A stretch of DNA of 20,780 nucleotides from Peptoclostridium sp965368085 (GTDB taxonomy: Bacteria > Bacillota > Clostridia > Peptostreptococcales > Peptostreptococcaceae), in the NCBI GenBank assembly GCA_965368085.1, contig CBDULP010000034.1, positions 1 to 20,780 on the forward strand, in the 5' to 3' direction. Shown piece after piece: positions 1-7,904 of this stretch. Each line of letters starts with the position of its first letter. Position 1 is the stretch's first letter. Position numbers and translations under genes: made by a program. The notes under the pieces were generated by a model that had not been told where the DNA came from, made no database searches, and worked only from the letters and a program-made list of their open reading frames with translations.

Positions 1-1574
1 GGAGATACCCTTGCACCCTTAACATACTCTTTGAACATCTTTGGATTTGTGTAGTAGTATACAGGCATTACTATCATGTCTTCCATAATCATGTCCTCTG
101 CCTTGTGCATCATTTCAAATCTCTTCGTCTCATCTGAAGTAAGCTTCGCTTCCCTTACAAGGTTGTCGAATGCTTCGTTGTTCCAGTGAGGGTGGTTGTT
201 TCCACTTGTAGATATGAACATGTCTATGAATGTCATTGGGTCAACATAGTCGCCTACCCATCCATCTCTTGCTATTACAAAGTCCCCTTCGTTTCTTGTG
301 TTCTGGAATACCTGCCACTCCTGGTTTACAAGATCTACTCTCACACCAAGGTTTTGGTTCCACATTTCACTTATAGCTTCTGCTACCTTCTTGTGATTTT
401 CATTAGTGTTGTATACGAATTTGATTTCCGGGAATCCTTCTCCATTTGGATATCCAGCTTCAGCAAGAAGGGCCTTAGCCTTTTCAACCTGTGCAGTTGG
501 CGTTATTCCATAGTCTCCGCCGGCTTCTCTGAAATCCTTTCCGTCAGGCTGTGTCATTCCTGTTGGAACGAATCCTGTTGCAGGAGTTTCTCCACCCTTT
601 GTTACTATCTTAGTTATAGCTTCTCTGTCTATAGCAAGCGAGAACGCCTGTCTTACCCTTAAGTCGTTAGTAGGCTCCACGTTTACGTTGAATGCATAGA
701 AGTAAGTTCCTATCTGAGGGAATACCTTGAACTCCGGATTGTTTTCAGCCTGGAATGTCGGTATTTGCTCTCTCGCAACCCTGTGAAGAGCGTCAACGTC
801 TCCAGATTCAAACGAAGCCATTGCTGTAGATATCTCCTCCATGAAGTAGAATTCCACACCGTCAAGCTTTATTCTGTCTGCATCGTAGTAGTTTTCATTT
901 TTAACGAATGACATTATATTTCCTTTTTCCCATTTTTCAAGCTTGAAAGGTCCGTTTGATATGTAGCTTTCCGGACTTAGAGCCCACTGCTCTCCATGAG
1001 CTTCAACCATGTCCTTTCTCACTGGGAAGTAAGTTGGGAATGCTGTAAGTTCAAGAAAGTAAGGAACACTTGATTCAAGAGTTACTTCAAGAGTCTTCTC
1101 GTCTATAGCCTTTACGCCGACTTCGTCTGCAGTAACTTCTCCCTTGTTGTACGCTTCTCCGTTTTTGATGTAGTAAAGCTGGTATGCATACTCAGATGCT
1201 GCCTCTTTTGAAAGAGCTCTCTTCCAAGAGTATTCAAAGTCTTGTGCTGTAACAGGCTGTCCGTCAGACCACTTAGAGTCTCTAAGGTGAAATGTGTAAA
1301 CTGTGCCGTCATCTGAAACGTCAAAGGTTTCAGCAACACCTGGTATAGCCTTGTCATTGTCATCAAGTCTCATAAGTCCTTCAAATGCGTTTACCAGCAC
1401 TATAGCTCCGTCAACCGCGGCATTAAGCGCAGGGTCTATAGTCTTTACATCAGCTTCAAGGTTGTACCTTACAACATTTCTTAGTTCCTTCGTATCGGCC
1501 TCTTTGTCTCCGCATCCAACAAGCGCGGTCATAACAAGCATTGCCGACAGAAGAATTGAAACTAGTTTCTTCAT
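1..1574 (-). CDS. oppA: Oligopeptide ABC transporter substrate-binding lipoprotein (OppA-like), C-terminus cut by window edge
   Basis: Extracytoplasmic solute-binding lipoprotein that captures peptides and hands them to the OppBC channel. 524 residues are readable without a stop before the window ends. Residues 1-20 are a lipoprotein signal with lipobox L-V-G-C and the lipidated Cys at 21. The body fits SBP_bac_5: LRDSKWSDGQPVTAQDFEYSW near residues 95-115, then NGPFKLEKW and LRVRQAFSLAIDR. The ATG is preceded by AAAGGGGG about 8 nt upstream, so the start is firm. The last readable part (MPVYYYTNPKMFKEYVKG) is typical of the family's final segment, so I estimate about 20 residues are missing. 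It is the last gene of oppBCDFA, separated from oppF by 340 nt with a stem-loop, which may set its own expression level. Whether it prefers di- or oligopeptides cannot be read from the sequence. Confidence 0.95.
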   Translation of the reverse strand, partial: MKKLVSILLSAMLVMTALVGCGDKEADTKELRNVVRYNLEADVKTIDPALNAAVDGAIVLVNAFEGLMRLDDNDKAIPGVAETFDVSDDGTVYTFHLRDSKWSDGQPVTAQDFEYSWKRALSKEAASEYAYQLYYIKNGEAYNKGEVTADEVGVKAIDEKTLEVTLESSVPYFLELTAFPTYFPVRKDMVEAHGEQWALSPESYISNGPFKLEKWEKGNIMSFVKNENYYDADRIKLDGVEFYFMEEISTAMASFESGDVDALHRVAREQIPTFQAENNPEFKVFPQIGTYFYAFNVNVEPTNDLRVRQAFSLAIDREAITKIVTKGGETPATGFVPTGMTQPDGKDFREAGGDYGITPTAQVEKAKALLAEAGYPNGEGFPEIKFVYNTNENHKKVAEAISEMWNQNLGVRVDLVNQEWQVFQNTRNEGDFVIARDGWVGDYVDPMTFIDMFISTSGNNHPHWNNEAFDNLVREAKLTSDETKRFEMMHKAEDMIMEDMIVMPVYYYTNPKMFKEYVKGARVS

Positions 1575-1914
1575 TTAAAATTACCCCCTTTAAAATTTTA
1601 GCCATTGCATCCCAAGCCCCAAGCATTCCTGTATACAGAAATATGGTTTTGAAGCTTTTGAATAGTCAGGCTTTTTGAAATAACAACTTAACAAACTTAA
1701 TAATAAAAAATCTAAAAAAATTTACAGGCCAAGGCCTTTTTATATTTTAGATCTCGGGAAATCCAGTCATTTGAATCCCCGAGATCATAAAAATGCGAAT
1801 AATATTTTTTATGTCTACTCGGTCGGTATTAAACCTCAGTGTTTATATATTTACCCAATCCTATATATATTATTCTATAAATATTATAAACTTCCTCTAT
1901 ATGTCTCAAAAAAA
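1575..1914. other. oppF-oppA intercistronic region, noncoding
   Basis: 340 nt without a convincing gene. It holds the oppA ribosome binding site at its left end and a GC-containing stem-loop at 1750-1786. On the minus strand this is followed by T-rich runs around 1695-1725. I looked for a separate oppA promoter on the minus strand and found no hexamer pair I would defend. Confidence 0.6.
1750..1786 (-). other. Intercistronic stem-loop between oppF and oppA
   Basis: Perfect 9-bp inverted repeat GATCTCGGG / CCCGAGATC with a 19-nt loop. There is no T-tract immediately after it on either strand, so it is not a classic terminator. The position, just before the binding-protein gene, fits an RNA-processing, stabilising or partial-termination element that lets oppA mRNA be more abundant than the permease mRNA. 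That role is inferred from other binding-protein operons, not shown here. Confidence 0.5.
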
Positions 1915-2901
1915 TTATTTGTCCATAAGGTGACAAGCAACCCAGTGTCCGCCGCCCACGTCCTTGAACTCCGGCTCTGCCTGAGCACATATGTCCATTG
2001 CATATTTACACCTTGTCCTGAATCTGCATCCTGAAGGCGGATTCAGCGGCGAAGGTACATCTCCTTCAAGTATTATCCTGTTGCTTTCCTTTGCCACATT
2101 AGGGTCTGCTATAGGAACGGCTGAAAGAAGCGCCTGCGTATATGGATGCTGAGGTCTGTAGTACAGCTCGTCGCTGTCTGCAAGCTCAACCATCTTTCCA
2201 AGGTACATAACCCCTATCCTGTCCGATATGTGCTTAACCATAGAAAGATCATGCGCTATGAAAAGGTAGGTAAGACCCATTTCAGCCTGGAGGTCTTCAA
2301 GCATATTTACAACCTGCGCCTGTATTGAAACGTCGAGAGCCGATATAGGCTCGTCTGCTATTATGAACTCCGGCTCTACTGCAAGGGCTCTTGCTATTCC
2401 GACACGCTGTCTTTGTCCTCCTGAGAATTCGTGTGGGTATCTGTTGGCGTGGTCGCCGCTCAGTCCAACCGTTTCAAGAAGATATTGTATCCTTTCCATC
2501 CTCTCTTTTCCACTCGCTATATTGTGTATGTCAAGAGGCTCCCCCACTATGTCTCCAACCGTCATACGCGAGTTGAGCGATGCGTAAGGGTCCTGGAATA
2601 TCATCTGTATTTTCTTTCTGTACGGAATAAGCTGCTTTTGGCTCAGCTTCGATATATCCTTGCCGTCAAATATTATCTGTCCATCAGTCGGATCGTAAAG
2701 TCTTATTACAGTTCTTCCCGTAGTCGACTTTCCGCACCCTGACTCTCCAACAAGACCAAGTGTCTCACCTTTTTTTATGTGAAAGCTCACATCGTCGACA
2801 GCTTTTACATGCTGTATGTTCCCGCCGAAGAATCCCTTCCTTACAGGGAAATATTTTTTAAGTCCCTTCACCTCAATGAGCGTTTTGCTGTCTTTAGCCA
2901 T
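1915..2901 (-). CDS. oppF: Oligopeptide ABC transporter ATP-binding protein OppF
   Basis: One of the two cytoplasmic ATPases that power peptide import through OppBC. 328 residues, normal for the family. Walker A GESGCGKST is near residues 53-60, the ABC signature is FSGGQRQR, Walker B FIIADEPISALD, and the switch His is in FIAHDLSMV. The C-terminus has the oligopeptide-transporter extension with cysteines at 292, 298, 305 and 323 (C-x5-C-x6-C-x17-C), the pattern linked to an iron-sulfur cluster in some Opp/Dpp ATPases. The ATG overlaps the 3' end of oppD by 8 nt, with AAGGGGG 9 nt upstream inside oppD, so the two are translationally coupled. F rather than D is assigned from its position as the second ATPase gene and the QRQR form of the signature. 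Confidence 0.95.
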   Translation of the reverse strand: MAKDSKTLIEVKGLKKYFPVRKGFFGGNIQHVKAVDDVSFHIKKGETLGLVGESGCGKSTTGRTVIRLYDPTDGQIIFDGKDISKLSQKQLIPYRKKIQMIFQDPYASLNSRMTVGDIVGEPLDIHNIASGKERMERIQYLLETVGLSGDHANRYPHEFSGGQRQRVGIARALAVEPEFIIADEPISALDVSIQAQVVNMLEDLQAEMGLTYLFIAHDLSMVKHISDRIGVMYLGKMVELADSDELYYRPQHPYTQALLSAVPIADPNVAKESNRIILEGDVPSPLNPPSGCRFRTRCKYAMDICAQAEPEFKDVGGGHWVACHLMDK

Positions 2902-3925
2902 TGTTCTTTTCCCCCTTAATGTCTGAGTTTACACCTTCCACTTTTGGCGCATCCGGATGAAGCAGCCAGCATGCCGCCCTGTGCTTGTCCGAAACATGTG
3001 TGTACTCAGGCATTTGCTGCATGCATATTTTCATTGCATAGTCACACCTTGCAGCAAAAGGACATCCCTTTGGAGGGTTTAGAAGGTCAGGAGGCGATCC
3101 CGGTATAGGATAAAGCCTTTCCTTGTTTTCCTTTTCAGATATCTTAGGTATTGATTTTATAAGTCCCAGAGTATATGGATGCTTAGGTCTGTAGAATATG
3201 TCCTCCACAGAGCCCTCTTCCATTATAAGACCCCCGTACATTACTATTATCCTGCTGCATACGTCTGCTACAACTCCAAGATCGTGTGTTATCAGTATTA
3301 TCGAAGTTCCAAGCCTGTCCCTAAGATCGTTCATAAGCTCAAGTATCTGGGCCTGTATAGTAACATCAAGAGCTGTTGTAGGCTCGTCAGCTATGAGAAG
3401 CTGAGGCTCGCATGAAAGCGCCATTGCTATCATCGCCCTTTGTCTCATTCCTCCCGAAAATTCGTGAGGGTAGTTGTCTATTCTACTTTCAGGAGAAGGT
3501 ATTCCAACGAGTCTTAGCATATCTATGGCCTTTTCCCTTGCATCTGATTTAGAAAGTTTCTGGTGCTTTATTATGGCCTCCATTATCTGGTCGCCTATTT
3601 TGTATACAGGGTTTAGTGAAGTCATAGGGTCCTGGAATATCATACTTATGTCATTACCCCTTATTCCCTGCATTTCCTTTTCAGTTTTGTTCATAAGGTC
3701 TTCGCCGTCGAACAGTATCTCTCCGCCTATGACCTTGCCGGGCTTTTGAAGCAGTCTCATTACAGACATAGATGTTACAGACTTTCCACTTCCCGATTCT
3801 CCAACTATACCAAGGGCCTCTCCCTTGTCTATGTGAAGGTCTACGCCTCTTATAGCCTTGACTTCTCCTACGTGTGTAAAGAAAGAAGTCCTAAGGCCCT
3901 TTACCTCTAATAATTTATCTGACAT
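2894..3925 (-). CDS. oppD: Oligopeptide ABC transporter ATP-binding protein OppD
   Basis: First ATPase of the peptide importer; it pairs with OppF under the OppBC channel. 343 residues from the ATG at 3925. That ATG has AGAGGAGG 7 nt upstream, whereas a TTG six bases earlier is less well placed. Walker A GESGSGKS is at residues 42-49, the signature is FSGGMRQR, Walker B LLIADEPTTALD, and the switch His is in LITHDLGVV. The C-terminal oligopeptide motif carries C288, C294, C301 and C319 with exactly the spacing seen in OppF. The tail after residue 320 is polar and charged, as usual. It lies 18 nt after oppC and overlaps oppF by 8 nt. Confidence 0.95.
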   Translation of the reverse strand: MSDKLLEVKGLRTSFFTHVGEVKAIRGVDLHIDKGEALGIVGESGSGKSVTSMSVMRLLQKPGKVIGGEILFDGEDLMNKTEKEMQGIRGNDISMIFQDPMTSLNPVYKIGDQIMEAIIKHQKLSKSDAREKAIDMLRLVGIPSPESRIDNYPHEFSGGMRQRAMIAMALSCEPQLLIADEPTTALDVTIQAQILELMNDLRDRLGTSIILITHDLGVVADVCSRIIVMYGGLIMEEGSVEDIFYRPKHPYTLGLIKSIPKISEKENKERLYPIPGSPPDLLNPPKGCPFAARCDYAMKICMQQMPEYTHVSDKHRAACWLLHPDAPKVEGVNSDIKGEKNNG

Positions 3926-3943
3926 TTTCAATCCTCCTCTTTC

Positions 3944-4891
3944 TTATTTACGCATACGTGGGTCAAGCGCGTCCCTCATTCCGTCTCCCAGGAAGTTAAA
4001 CGCAAGCATAGTTATAGATATTGCAAGCGCTGGGAAGAACAGCTGATGCGGGTATACGCTAAGACTTGAAAGGGCATCGTTTGCCAAAACCCCCCATGAA
4101 GCCTTTGGCGCCGAAACTCCAAGACCTATGAAAGAGAGGAATGCCTCTGTAAATATCGCCGTTGGTATTGACATTGTCATTGTAATTATTATAGGTCCCA
4201 TCGCATTAGGGATAAGGTGTCTCAGAAGTATTCTAAAATCACTTGCTCCAAGAGTCTTTGCAGCCATTACATACTCCTGCTCCTTAAGAGACAGTATCTG
4301 ACCTCTTACTATACGTGCCATTCCTATCCAGTACACAAGTCCAAGGGCTATCAGTATACTGCCAAGGCCCCCTCCTCCGAATACAACCATAAGAAGTATT
4401 ACATAAAGCATAAGGGGTATAGTGTAAAGTATATCTATCGCCCTCATCATTATATTGTCTACTTTTCCGCCAATATATCCTGATATTCCACCGTATAGCA
4501 CACCTATGAAAAGGTTTATCACAGACGCCACAAACCCTACGGTAAGGGATATTCTCGCTCCATAAAGCACCCTTACAAAAAGGTCCCTTCCAAGCGAGTC
4601 AGTCCCAAACCAGTGCTCCGAGTTTGGAAGCTGGTTTGCCATCATCAGGTTCTGGTCCGAATACGAGTACTTTGAGGCAATTGGTCCAATTACAGCTGCC
4701 GCAAGCAGTATGAACAGGAAAAACATAGAGCCCATGGCCACCTTGTTTGCCTTAAGCCTTCTCCAAACATCCTGCCAGTATGTCATTGACGGCCTTACTA
4801 TTCTTTCAGAGTCTTTTTCTTCCTGGCTCACGAGATTCCACATTGAAGAATCGATAGAGCCCTTGTTCAAATCTATGTTTTCAGTCGACAT
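3944..4891 (-). CDS. oppC: Oligopeptide ABC transporter permease OppC
   Basis: Second membrane subunit of the peptide channel. 315 residues from the ATG at 4891. The N-terminal cytoplasmic stretch of about 45 residues, with QDVWRRLKANKVAM, is typical of OppC and distinguishes it from OppB. The first membrane helix follows at roughly residues 52-72, with five more after it. The EAA loop that contacts the ATPases is recognisable as YVMAAKTLGASDFRILLRHL with IPN after it. The protein ends in DGMRDALDPRMRK, the usual OppC/DppC ending. The start choice is slightly uncertain: AAGGGG lies 11 nt from this ATG, and an in-frame GTG at 4903 is too close to the same site. It lies 34 nt after oppB. Confidence 0.94.
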   Translation of the reverse strand: MSTENIDLNKGSIDSSMWNLVSQEEKDSERIVRPSMTYWQDVWRRLKANKVAMGSMFFLFILLAAAVIGPIASKYSYSDQNLMMANQLPNSEHWFGTDSLGRDLFVRVLYGARISLTVGFVASVINLFIGVLYGGISGYIGGKVDNIMMRAIDILYTIPLMLYVILLMVVFGGGGLGSILIALGLVYWIGMARIVRGQILSLKEQEYVMAAKTLGASDFRILLRHLIPNAMGPIIITMTMSIPTAIFTEAFLSFIGLGVSAPKASWGVLANDALSSLSVYPHQLFFPALAISITMLAFNFLGDGMRDALDPRMRK

Positions 4892-4925
4892 TCGTTTTAA
4901 CACCCCTTAAAAAATATTGTCATTC

Positions 4926-5846
4926 CTATTGGTCAAGCTTTATCCTCGGATCTATCAAAGCATAAAGTATGTCCACAACAAGTATCATTATAACAAGGAA
5001 AGTCGCATAGAATATTGTAACTCCCATTATTACCGTGTAGTCCCTGCTGGTTATGCTGTCAACAAAGAACCTTCCAAGGCCAGGCACTGCAAATATCTTT
5101 TCTATTACGAAAGATCCAGTCATTATCCCTGCCGAAAGAGGCCCTATATAAGTAACTATAGGTATTAGTGCATTTTTAAGTGCGTGTTTGAAAACTACAA
5201 CCTTTTCTGTAAGGCCTTTAGCCCTTGCAGTCCTTATGTAGTCCTGCGATATGACTTCAAGCATGCTCGAACGCGTAAGTCTTGCAACAAACGCCATTGC
5301 ATATGCCGCAAGCGCTATGCTCGGCATTATCATCTGGTCAAACTCTCCCCATCTTGCCGGAGGAAGCCATCCCAGCTTTACACTGAACGTATATATCATC
5401 ACCGTGGCTATTACGAAACTCGGTATGGTCACTCCGATTATGGCCAGAAACATTACCATGTTGTCCACCCACGTCCCCTGCTTCAAGGCTGCCACAACCC
5501 CAAGCGGTATTCCCGCTATGAGTATTAGGAGTATTGCTATTCCTCCAAGCTGCGCTGACACTGGGAATCTTTGCGCTATTATATCGCTTACATTCTGTCC
5601 CTTAAGCTTGAATGAAGGTCCAAAATCCCCTACTGCCACACCTTTAAGGTAGTCGAAATACTGTACATGCAAAGGATCATCCAAATGGTACTTTTCATTA
5701 AGAGCCTTTTCTATTGCTTCTGGAAGTTTCTTTTCACTGGCAAAAGGCCCTCCTGGTATTGCATGCATTAAAAAAAACGTTATGGTTATTATCAGAAAAA
5801 TTGTAACAACCATGGATACTAGCCTGTTAAGAATAAATCTACCCAA
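4926..5846 (-). CDS. oppB: Oligopeptide ABC transporter permease OppB
   Basis: First membrane subunit of the channel. 306 residues if it starts at the TTG at 5846. I prefer this start because AAGAAGGAG sits 9 nt upstream and the protein then begins MGRFILNRLVSM, the normal OppB opening. An in-frame ATG at 5882 adds 12 residues (MQAEKQKKEMFQ) but has no ribosome binding site, and the ATG at 5855 directly abuts the GGAG. A first helix at residues 9-29 is followed by an extracytoplasmic loop (SEKKLPEAIEKALNEKYHLD), then five helices. The EAA loop is YIRTARAKGLTEKVVVFKHA. The protein ends in DILYALIDPRIKL, as expected. It is the first gene of the operon. Confidence 0.93.
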   Translation of the reverse strand: MGRFILNRLVSMVVTIFLIITITFFLMHAIPGGPFASEKKLPEAIEKALNEKYHLDDPLHVQYFDYLKGVAVGDFGPSFKLKGQNVSDIIAQRFPVSAQLGGIAILLILIAGIPLGVVAALKQGTWVDNMVMFLAIIGVTIPSFVIATVMIYTFSVKLGWLPPARWGEFDQMIMPSIALAAYAMAFVARLTRSSMLEVISQDYIRTARAKGLTEKVVVFKHALKNALIPIVTYIGPLSAGIMTGSFVIEKIFAVPGLGRFFVDSITSRDYTVIMGVTIFYATFLVIMILVVDILYALIDPRIKLDQ

Positions 5847-5898
5847 CTGAAACATCTCCTTCTTTTGTTTTTCTGCTTGCATAATGACAAAAATTAAA

Positions 5899-5921
5899 GT
5901 ATAAGGGTATTCCCCTTATAC
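5899..5921 (-). promoter_or_regulatory. Leader hairpin with T-rich tail upstream of oppB
   Basis: Perfect 9-bp inverted repeat GTATAAGGG / CCCTTATAC with a 5-nt loop. On the minus strand it is followed at once by TTTAATTTTT, as in an intrinsic terminator. It lies in the oppB leader, about 35 nt before the ribosome binding site. No gene ends just upstream, so it could act as an attenuator rather than as a gene-end terminator. The stem is A/T-rich and only moderately stable. Confidence 0.5.
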
Positions 5922-5981
5922 CATTTTCAAGACATATTTTCTTTGAATCCGATCTTGAATATGAAAGATATACCTGTATAA

Positions 5982-5999
5982 GTTTCAAAAATTTGAAAC
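5982..5999. promoter_or_regulatory. Operator-like perfect dyad GTTTCAAA-AA-TTTGAAAC
   Basis: An 18-bp perfect dyad with 8-bp arms and a 2-bp centre, lying about 20-40 nt downstream of the predicted opp transcription start. The size and placement fit a dimeric repressor site. It could also form a small RNA hairpin. I do not recognise the motif as a CodY box. Confidence 0.45.
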
Positions 6000-6028
6000 A
6001 TATAAAAATATTATTGCATCATACTAAT

Positions 6029-6057
6029 ATTTTATCTAAAAATTAATCTAAATTCAA
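6029..6057 (-). promoter_or_regulatory. Sigma-A-type promoter of the opp operon
   Basis: On the minus strand, a -35 TTGAAT (6052-6057) and a -10 TAAAAT (6029-6034) are separated by exactly 17 nt. Transcription would begin near 6021, giving a leader of about 175 nt to the oppB TTG. It is the best hexamer pair in the 577-nt gap before the operon. Confidence 0.6.
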
Positions 6058-6390
6058 TACCCTCCTATTTTTTAATACAGCGGCTTTAATACAGCATGTA
6101 TGAAAAAAATCATATATATAATTTTACAATATAATCCTTTTCGTGTACATTCCATATACATTTTTTGAATTTTTTGTCCATCTATCATTCAAAAGTCCTT
6201 ATTTGTATACCCCTCAAAAACAATTGTACATAAAATTTTTTCTATATATTTTACAAAAAATTTTAGCTTGTGGCGTCAAAATAAATTTTTTTGTACCCGT
6301 TTTTTGTAAATTCATTCCATGAAAATTTCCAGAACTTAAAACATACAATAAATCAACGCCTTTATTTTTCCTTTTTATCCAGTATATGCA
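6058..6390. other. AT-rich noncoding region between opp promoter and gatB terminator
   Basis: About 330 nt, very A/T-rich with many T and A runs. I see no convincing gene and no recognised RNA. It contains an 11-nt direct repeat (6071-6095), weak promoter-like hexamers on the minus strand, and a 38-codon open frame that I judged to be chance. Confidence 0.6.
6071..6095. repeat. Short direct repeat TTTAATACAGC, two copies
   Basis: Copies at 6071-6081 and 6085-6095, 14 nt apart start to start. They lie just upstream of the opp -35 element, where a tandem activator site could be. The repeat is short, so chance is possible. Confidence 0.4.
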
Positions 6391-6435
6391 TAAAAAACCA
6401 CCCAGGAAGATTATGACAATTCTTACTGGGCGGTT
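6391..6435 (-). terminator. Rho-independent terminator of gatCAB
   Basis: The minus-strand RNA forms a 10-bp stem AACCGCCCAG / CTGGGTGGTT with one G-U pair and a 20-nt loop, followed by TTTTTTA. The G-U pair works only in the minus-strand RNA, which sets the direction. It starts 26 nt after the gatB stop. Confidence 0.85.
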
Positions 6436-6460
6436 CCACTATTTAATATTTGTACTCTTA

Positions 6461-7891
6461 TTATTTACTCTCTATTATTTCATTAAGCAGCTTGTTTACA
6501 ATCTGAGGGTTCGCCTTTCCTCTGCTGGCCTTCATAACCTGGCCAACCATGAATCCAAACGCCCTGTCTTTTCCATTTTTGAAGTCCTCTATAGACTGAG
6601 GGTTTGCATTTACAATTTCTTCAACTATGGCCTTTATTGCCCCCTCGTCCTGAACCTGGACAAGCCCTTTTTCCTCTATTATCTTTTCCGCCTTCTTGCC
6701 CGTTTCAAACATCTCTCTGAATACTTTCTTTCCGGCGTTGTTGTTTATCTTTCCTGAAGATATGAACTCAAGAAGCTTTGCAAAATCTTCCTTCGTAAAC
6801 TTAAGCTCGTCAAGAGTGATGCCTTCGTCGTTCACCCTTCTCAGTAGCTCTGTCATTATCCAGTTGCTTACAAGCTTGGAATTGTCTATAAGCTTCATAA
6901 CGTCTTCGAAATAGCTTGATATCTCTTTTGAAGATGTAAGAACCTTGGCATCGTATTCAGGTATGTCATATGTGCTTATGAATCTTTCCCTCTTCGCGTC
7001 AGGAAGCTCTGGCAGCATATCCTTAACCCTTGTCATGAAAGCATCGTCAAGCTTTATGTCTACAACATCAGGCTCCGGGAAGTATCTGTAGTCATCGACA
7101 GACTCCTTGCTTCTCATTGATATTGTAACGTTCTTGACGTCATCCCATCTTCTGGTTTCCTTTTTAGAGTCCTCTCCTTTTTCAAGAAGCTCCCTGTGTC
7201 TTTTTTCCTCGTATTCAAGAGCCTTAAGCGCAGCCTTGAAAGAGTTGAGGTTTTTAACCTCCACTATTTTTGATCTTACTCCGTCTTCCCTAACTACATT
7301 GACATTGACATCGCATCTGAGCGAACCTTGCTCCATTTTAACGTCTGAAACCTCAGTGAAAAGAAGCGTCTCCTTGAGTTTTTCAAGGAAATTCATGGCC
7401 TCCGTCGGAGAGCTCATGTCAGGGTACGTAACTATCTCTATAAGCGGCACTCCGCATCTATTGTAGTCAAGTAGAGTGTCTCCTTCAACGTCGTGAAGCG
7501 ATTTTCCCGTATCCTCTTCTATGTGTATCCTTTGTATCCTTATCTTCTTCGTGTCGCCTTCCTCGTCCTTCACTTCAATATATCCATCGCTGCAAAGAGG
7601 TATGTCGTATTGCGATATCTGGTACGCCTTTGGAAGGTCCGGATAGAAATAGTTTTTTCTGTCCATTTTAGAATTCATCGCTATGTCGCAATTGAACGCA
7701 AGCCCCGCCATGGCAGCAAATTCAAGCACCCTTTCGTTCAGCACAGGCAACGCTCCCGGAAGTCCAAGGCATACCGGGCAGCAGTGAGTGTTCACGTCAG
7801 CGCCGAACTCATTCTTGCATCCGCAGAATATCTTAGTGTTTGTAGAAAGTTCGCAGTGTATTTCAAGTCCTATAAGTGTATTATATTTCAA
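6461..7891 (-). CDS. gatB: Aspartyl/glutamyl-tRNA(Asn/Gln) amidotransferase subunit B
   Basis: GatB binds misacylated Glu-tRNA(Gln) or Asp-tRNA(Asn), phosphorylates the carboxylate with ATP and receives ammonia from GatA to form the amide. 476 residues, the usual length. It opens MKYNTLIGLEIHCELSTNTKIFCGC; the cysteines at 23, 25, 37/38 and 41 form the GatB metal-binding cluster, followed by CLGLPGALPVLN. Other family marks are KNYFYPDLPKAYQISQYD, RIHIEEDTGKS, DYNRCGVPLIEI and RYFPEPD. The C-terminal part, from about residue 330, is the helical YqeY-like tRNA-binding domain ending in GQVMKASRGKANP. A GGGGGTG sequence precedes the ATG, 13 nt after the gatA stop. A nearer ATG in another frame stops after two codons. 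Confidence 0.97.
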   Translation of the reverse strand: MKYNTLIGLEIHCELSTNTKIFCGCKNEFGADVNTHCCPVCLGLPGALPVLNERVLEFAAMAGLAFNCDIAMNSKMDRKNYFYPDLPKAYQISQYDIPLCSDGYIEVKDEEGDTKKIRIQRIHIEEDTGKSLHDVEGDTLLDYNRCGVPLIEIVTYPDMSSPTEAMNFLEKLKETLLFTEVSDVKMEQGSLRCDVNVNVVREDGVRSKIVEVKNLNSFKAALKALEYEEKRHRELLEKGEDSKKETRRWDDVKNVTISMRSKESVDDYRYFPEPDVVDIKLDDAFMTRVKDMLPELPDAKRERFISTYDIPEYDAKVLTSSKEISSYFEDVMKLIDNSKLVSNWIMTELLRRVNDEGITLDELKFTKEDFAKLLEFISSGKINNNAGKKVFREMFETGKKAEKIIEEKGLVQVQDEGAIKAIVEEIVNANPQSIEDFKNGKDRAFGFMVGQVMKASRGKANPQIVNKLLNEIIESK

Positions 7892-7904
7892 GCCATTTCA
7901 CCCC

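Noticed and set aside
186..662. 158-codon plus-strand open frame opposite oppA
   Set aside because: Lies fully within oppA on the other strand; Cys/Tyr/Ser-rich translation typical of antisense shadow frames; no ribosome binding site.
1727..1738. AGGCC-AAGGCCT palindrome as a terminator after oppF
   Set aside because: The arms leave almost no loop, so at most a 4-bp stem could form in RNA. The T-run is several bases away.
5899..6057. Riboswitch or T-box in the opp leader
   Set aside because: No T-box sequence, specifier stem or known aptamer core was recognised; the leader is short and A/T-rich. Only simple hairpins can be supported.
6072..6188. 38-codon minus-strand open frame (MIDGQKIQKMY...) with AAGGAC upstream, before the opp promoter
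   Set aside because: Weak ribosome binding site, odd composition rich in Ile, Tyr and Lys as expected of AT-rich noncoding DNA, and no clear promoter. Chance is the better explanation.
6058..6390. CodY box upstream of opp
   Set aside because: I looked for AATTTTCWGAAAATT-like sites on both strands. The closest A/T-rich stretches have too many mismatches to claim.
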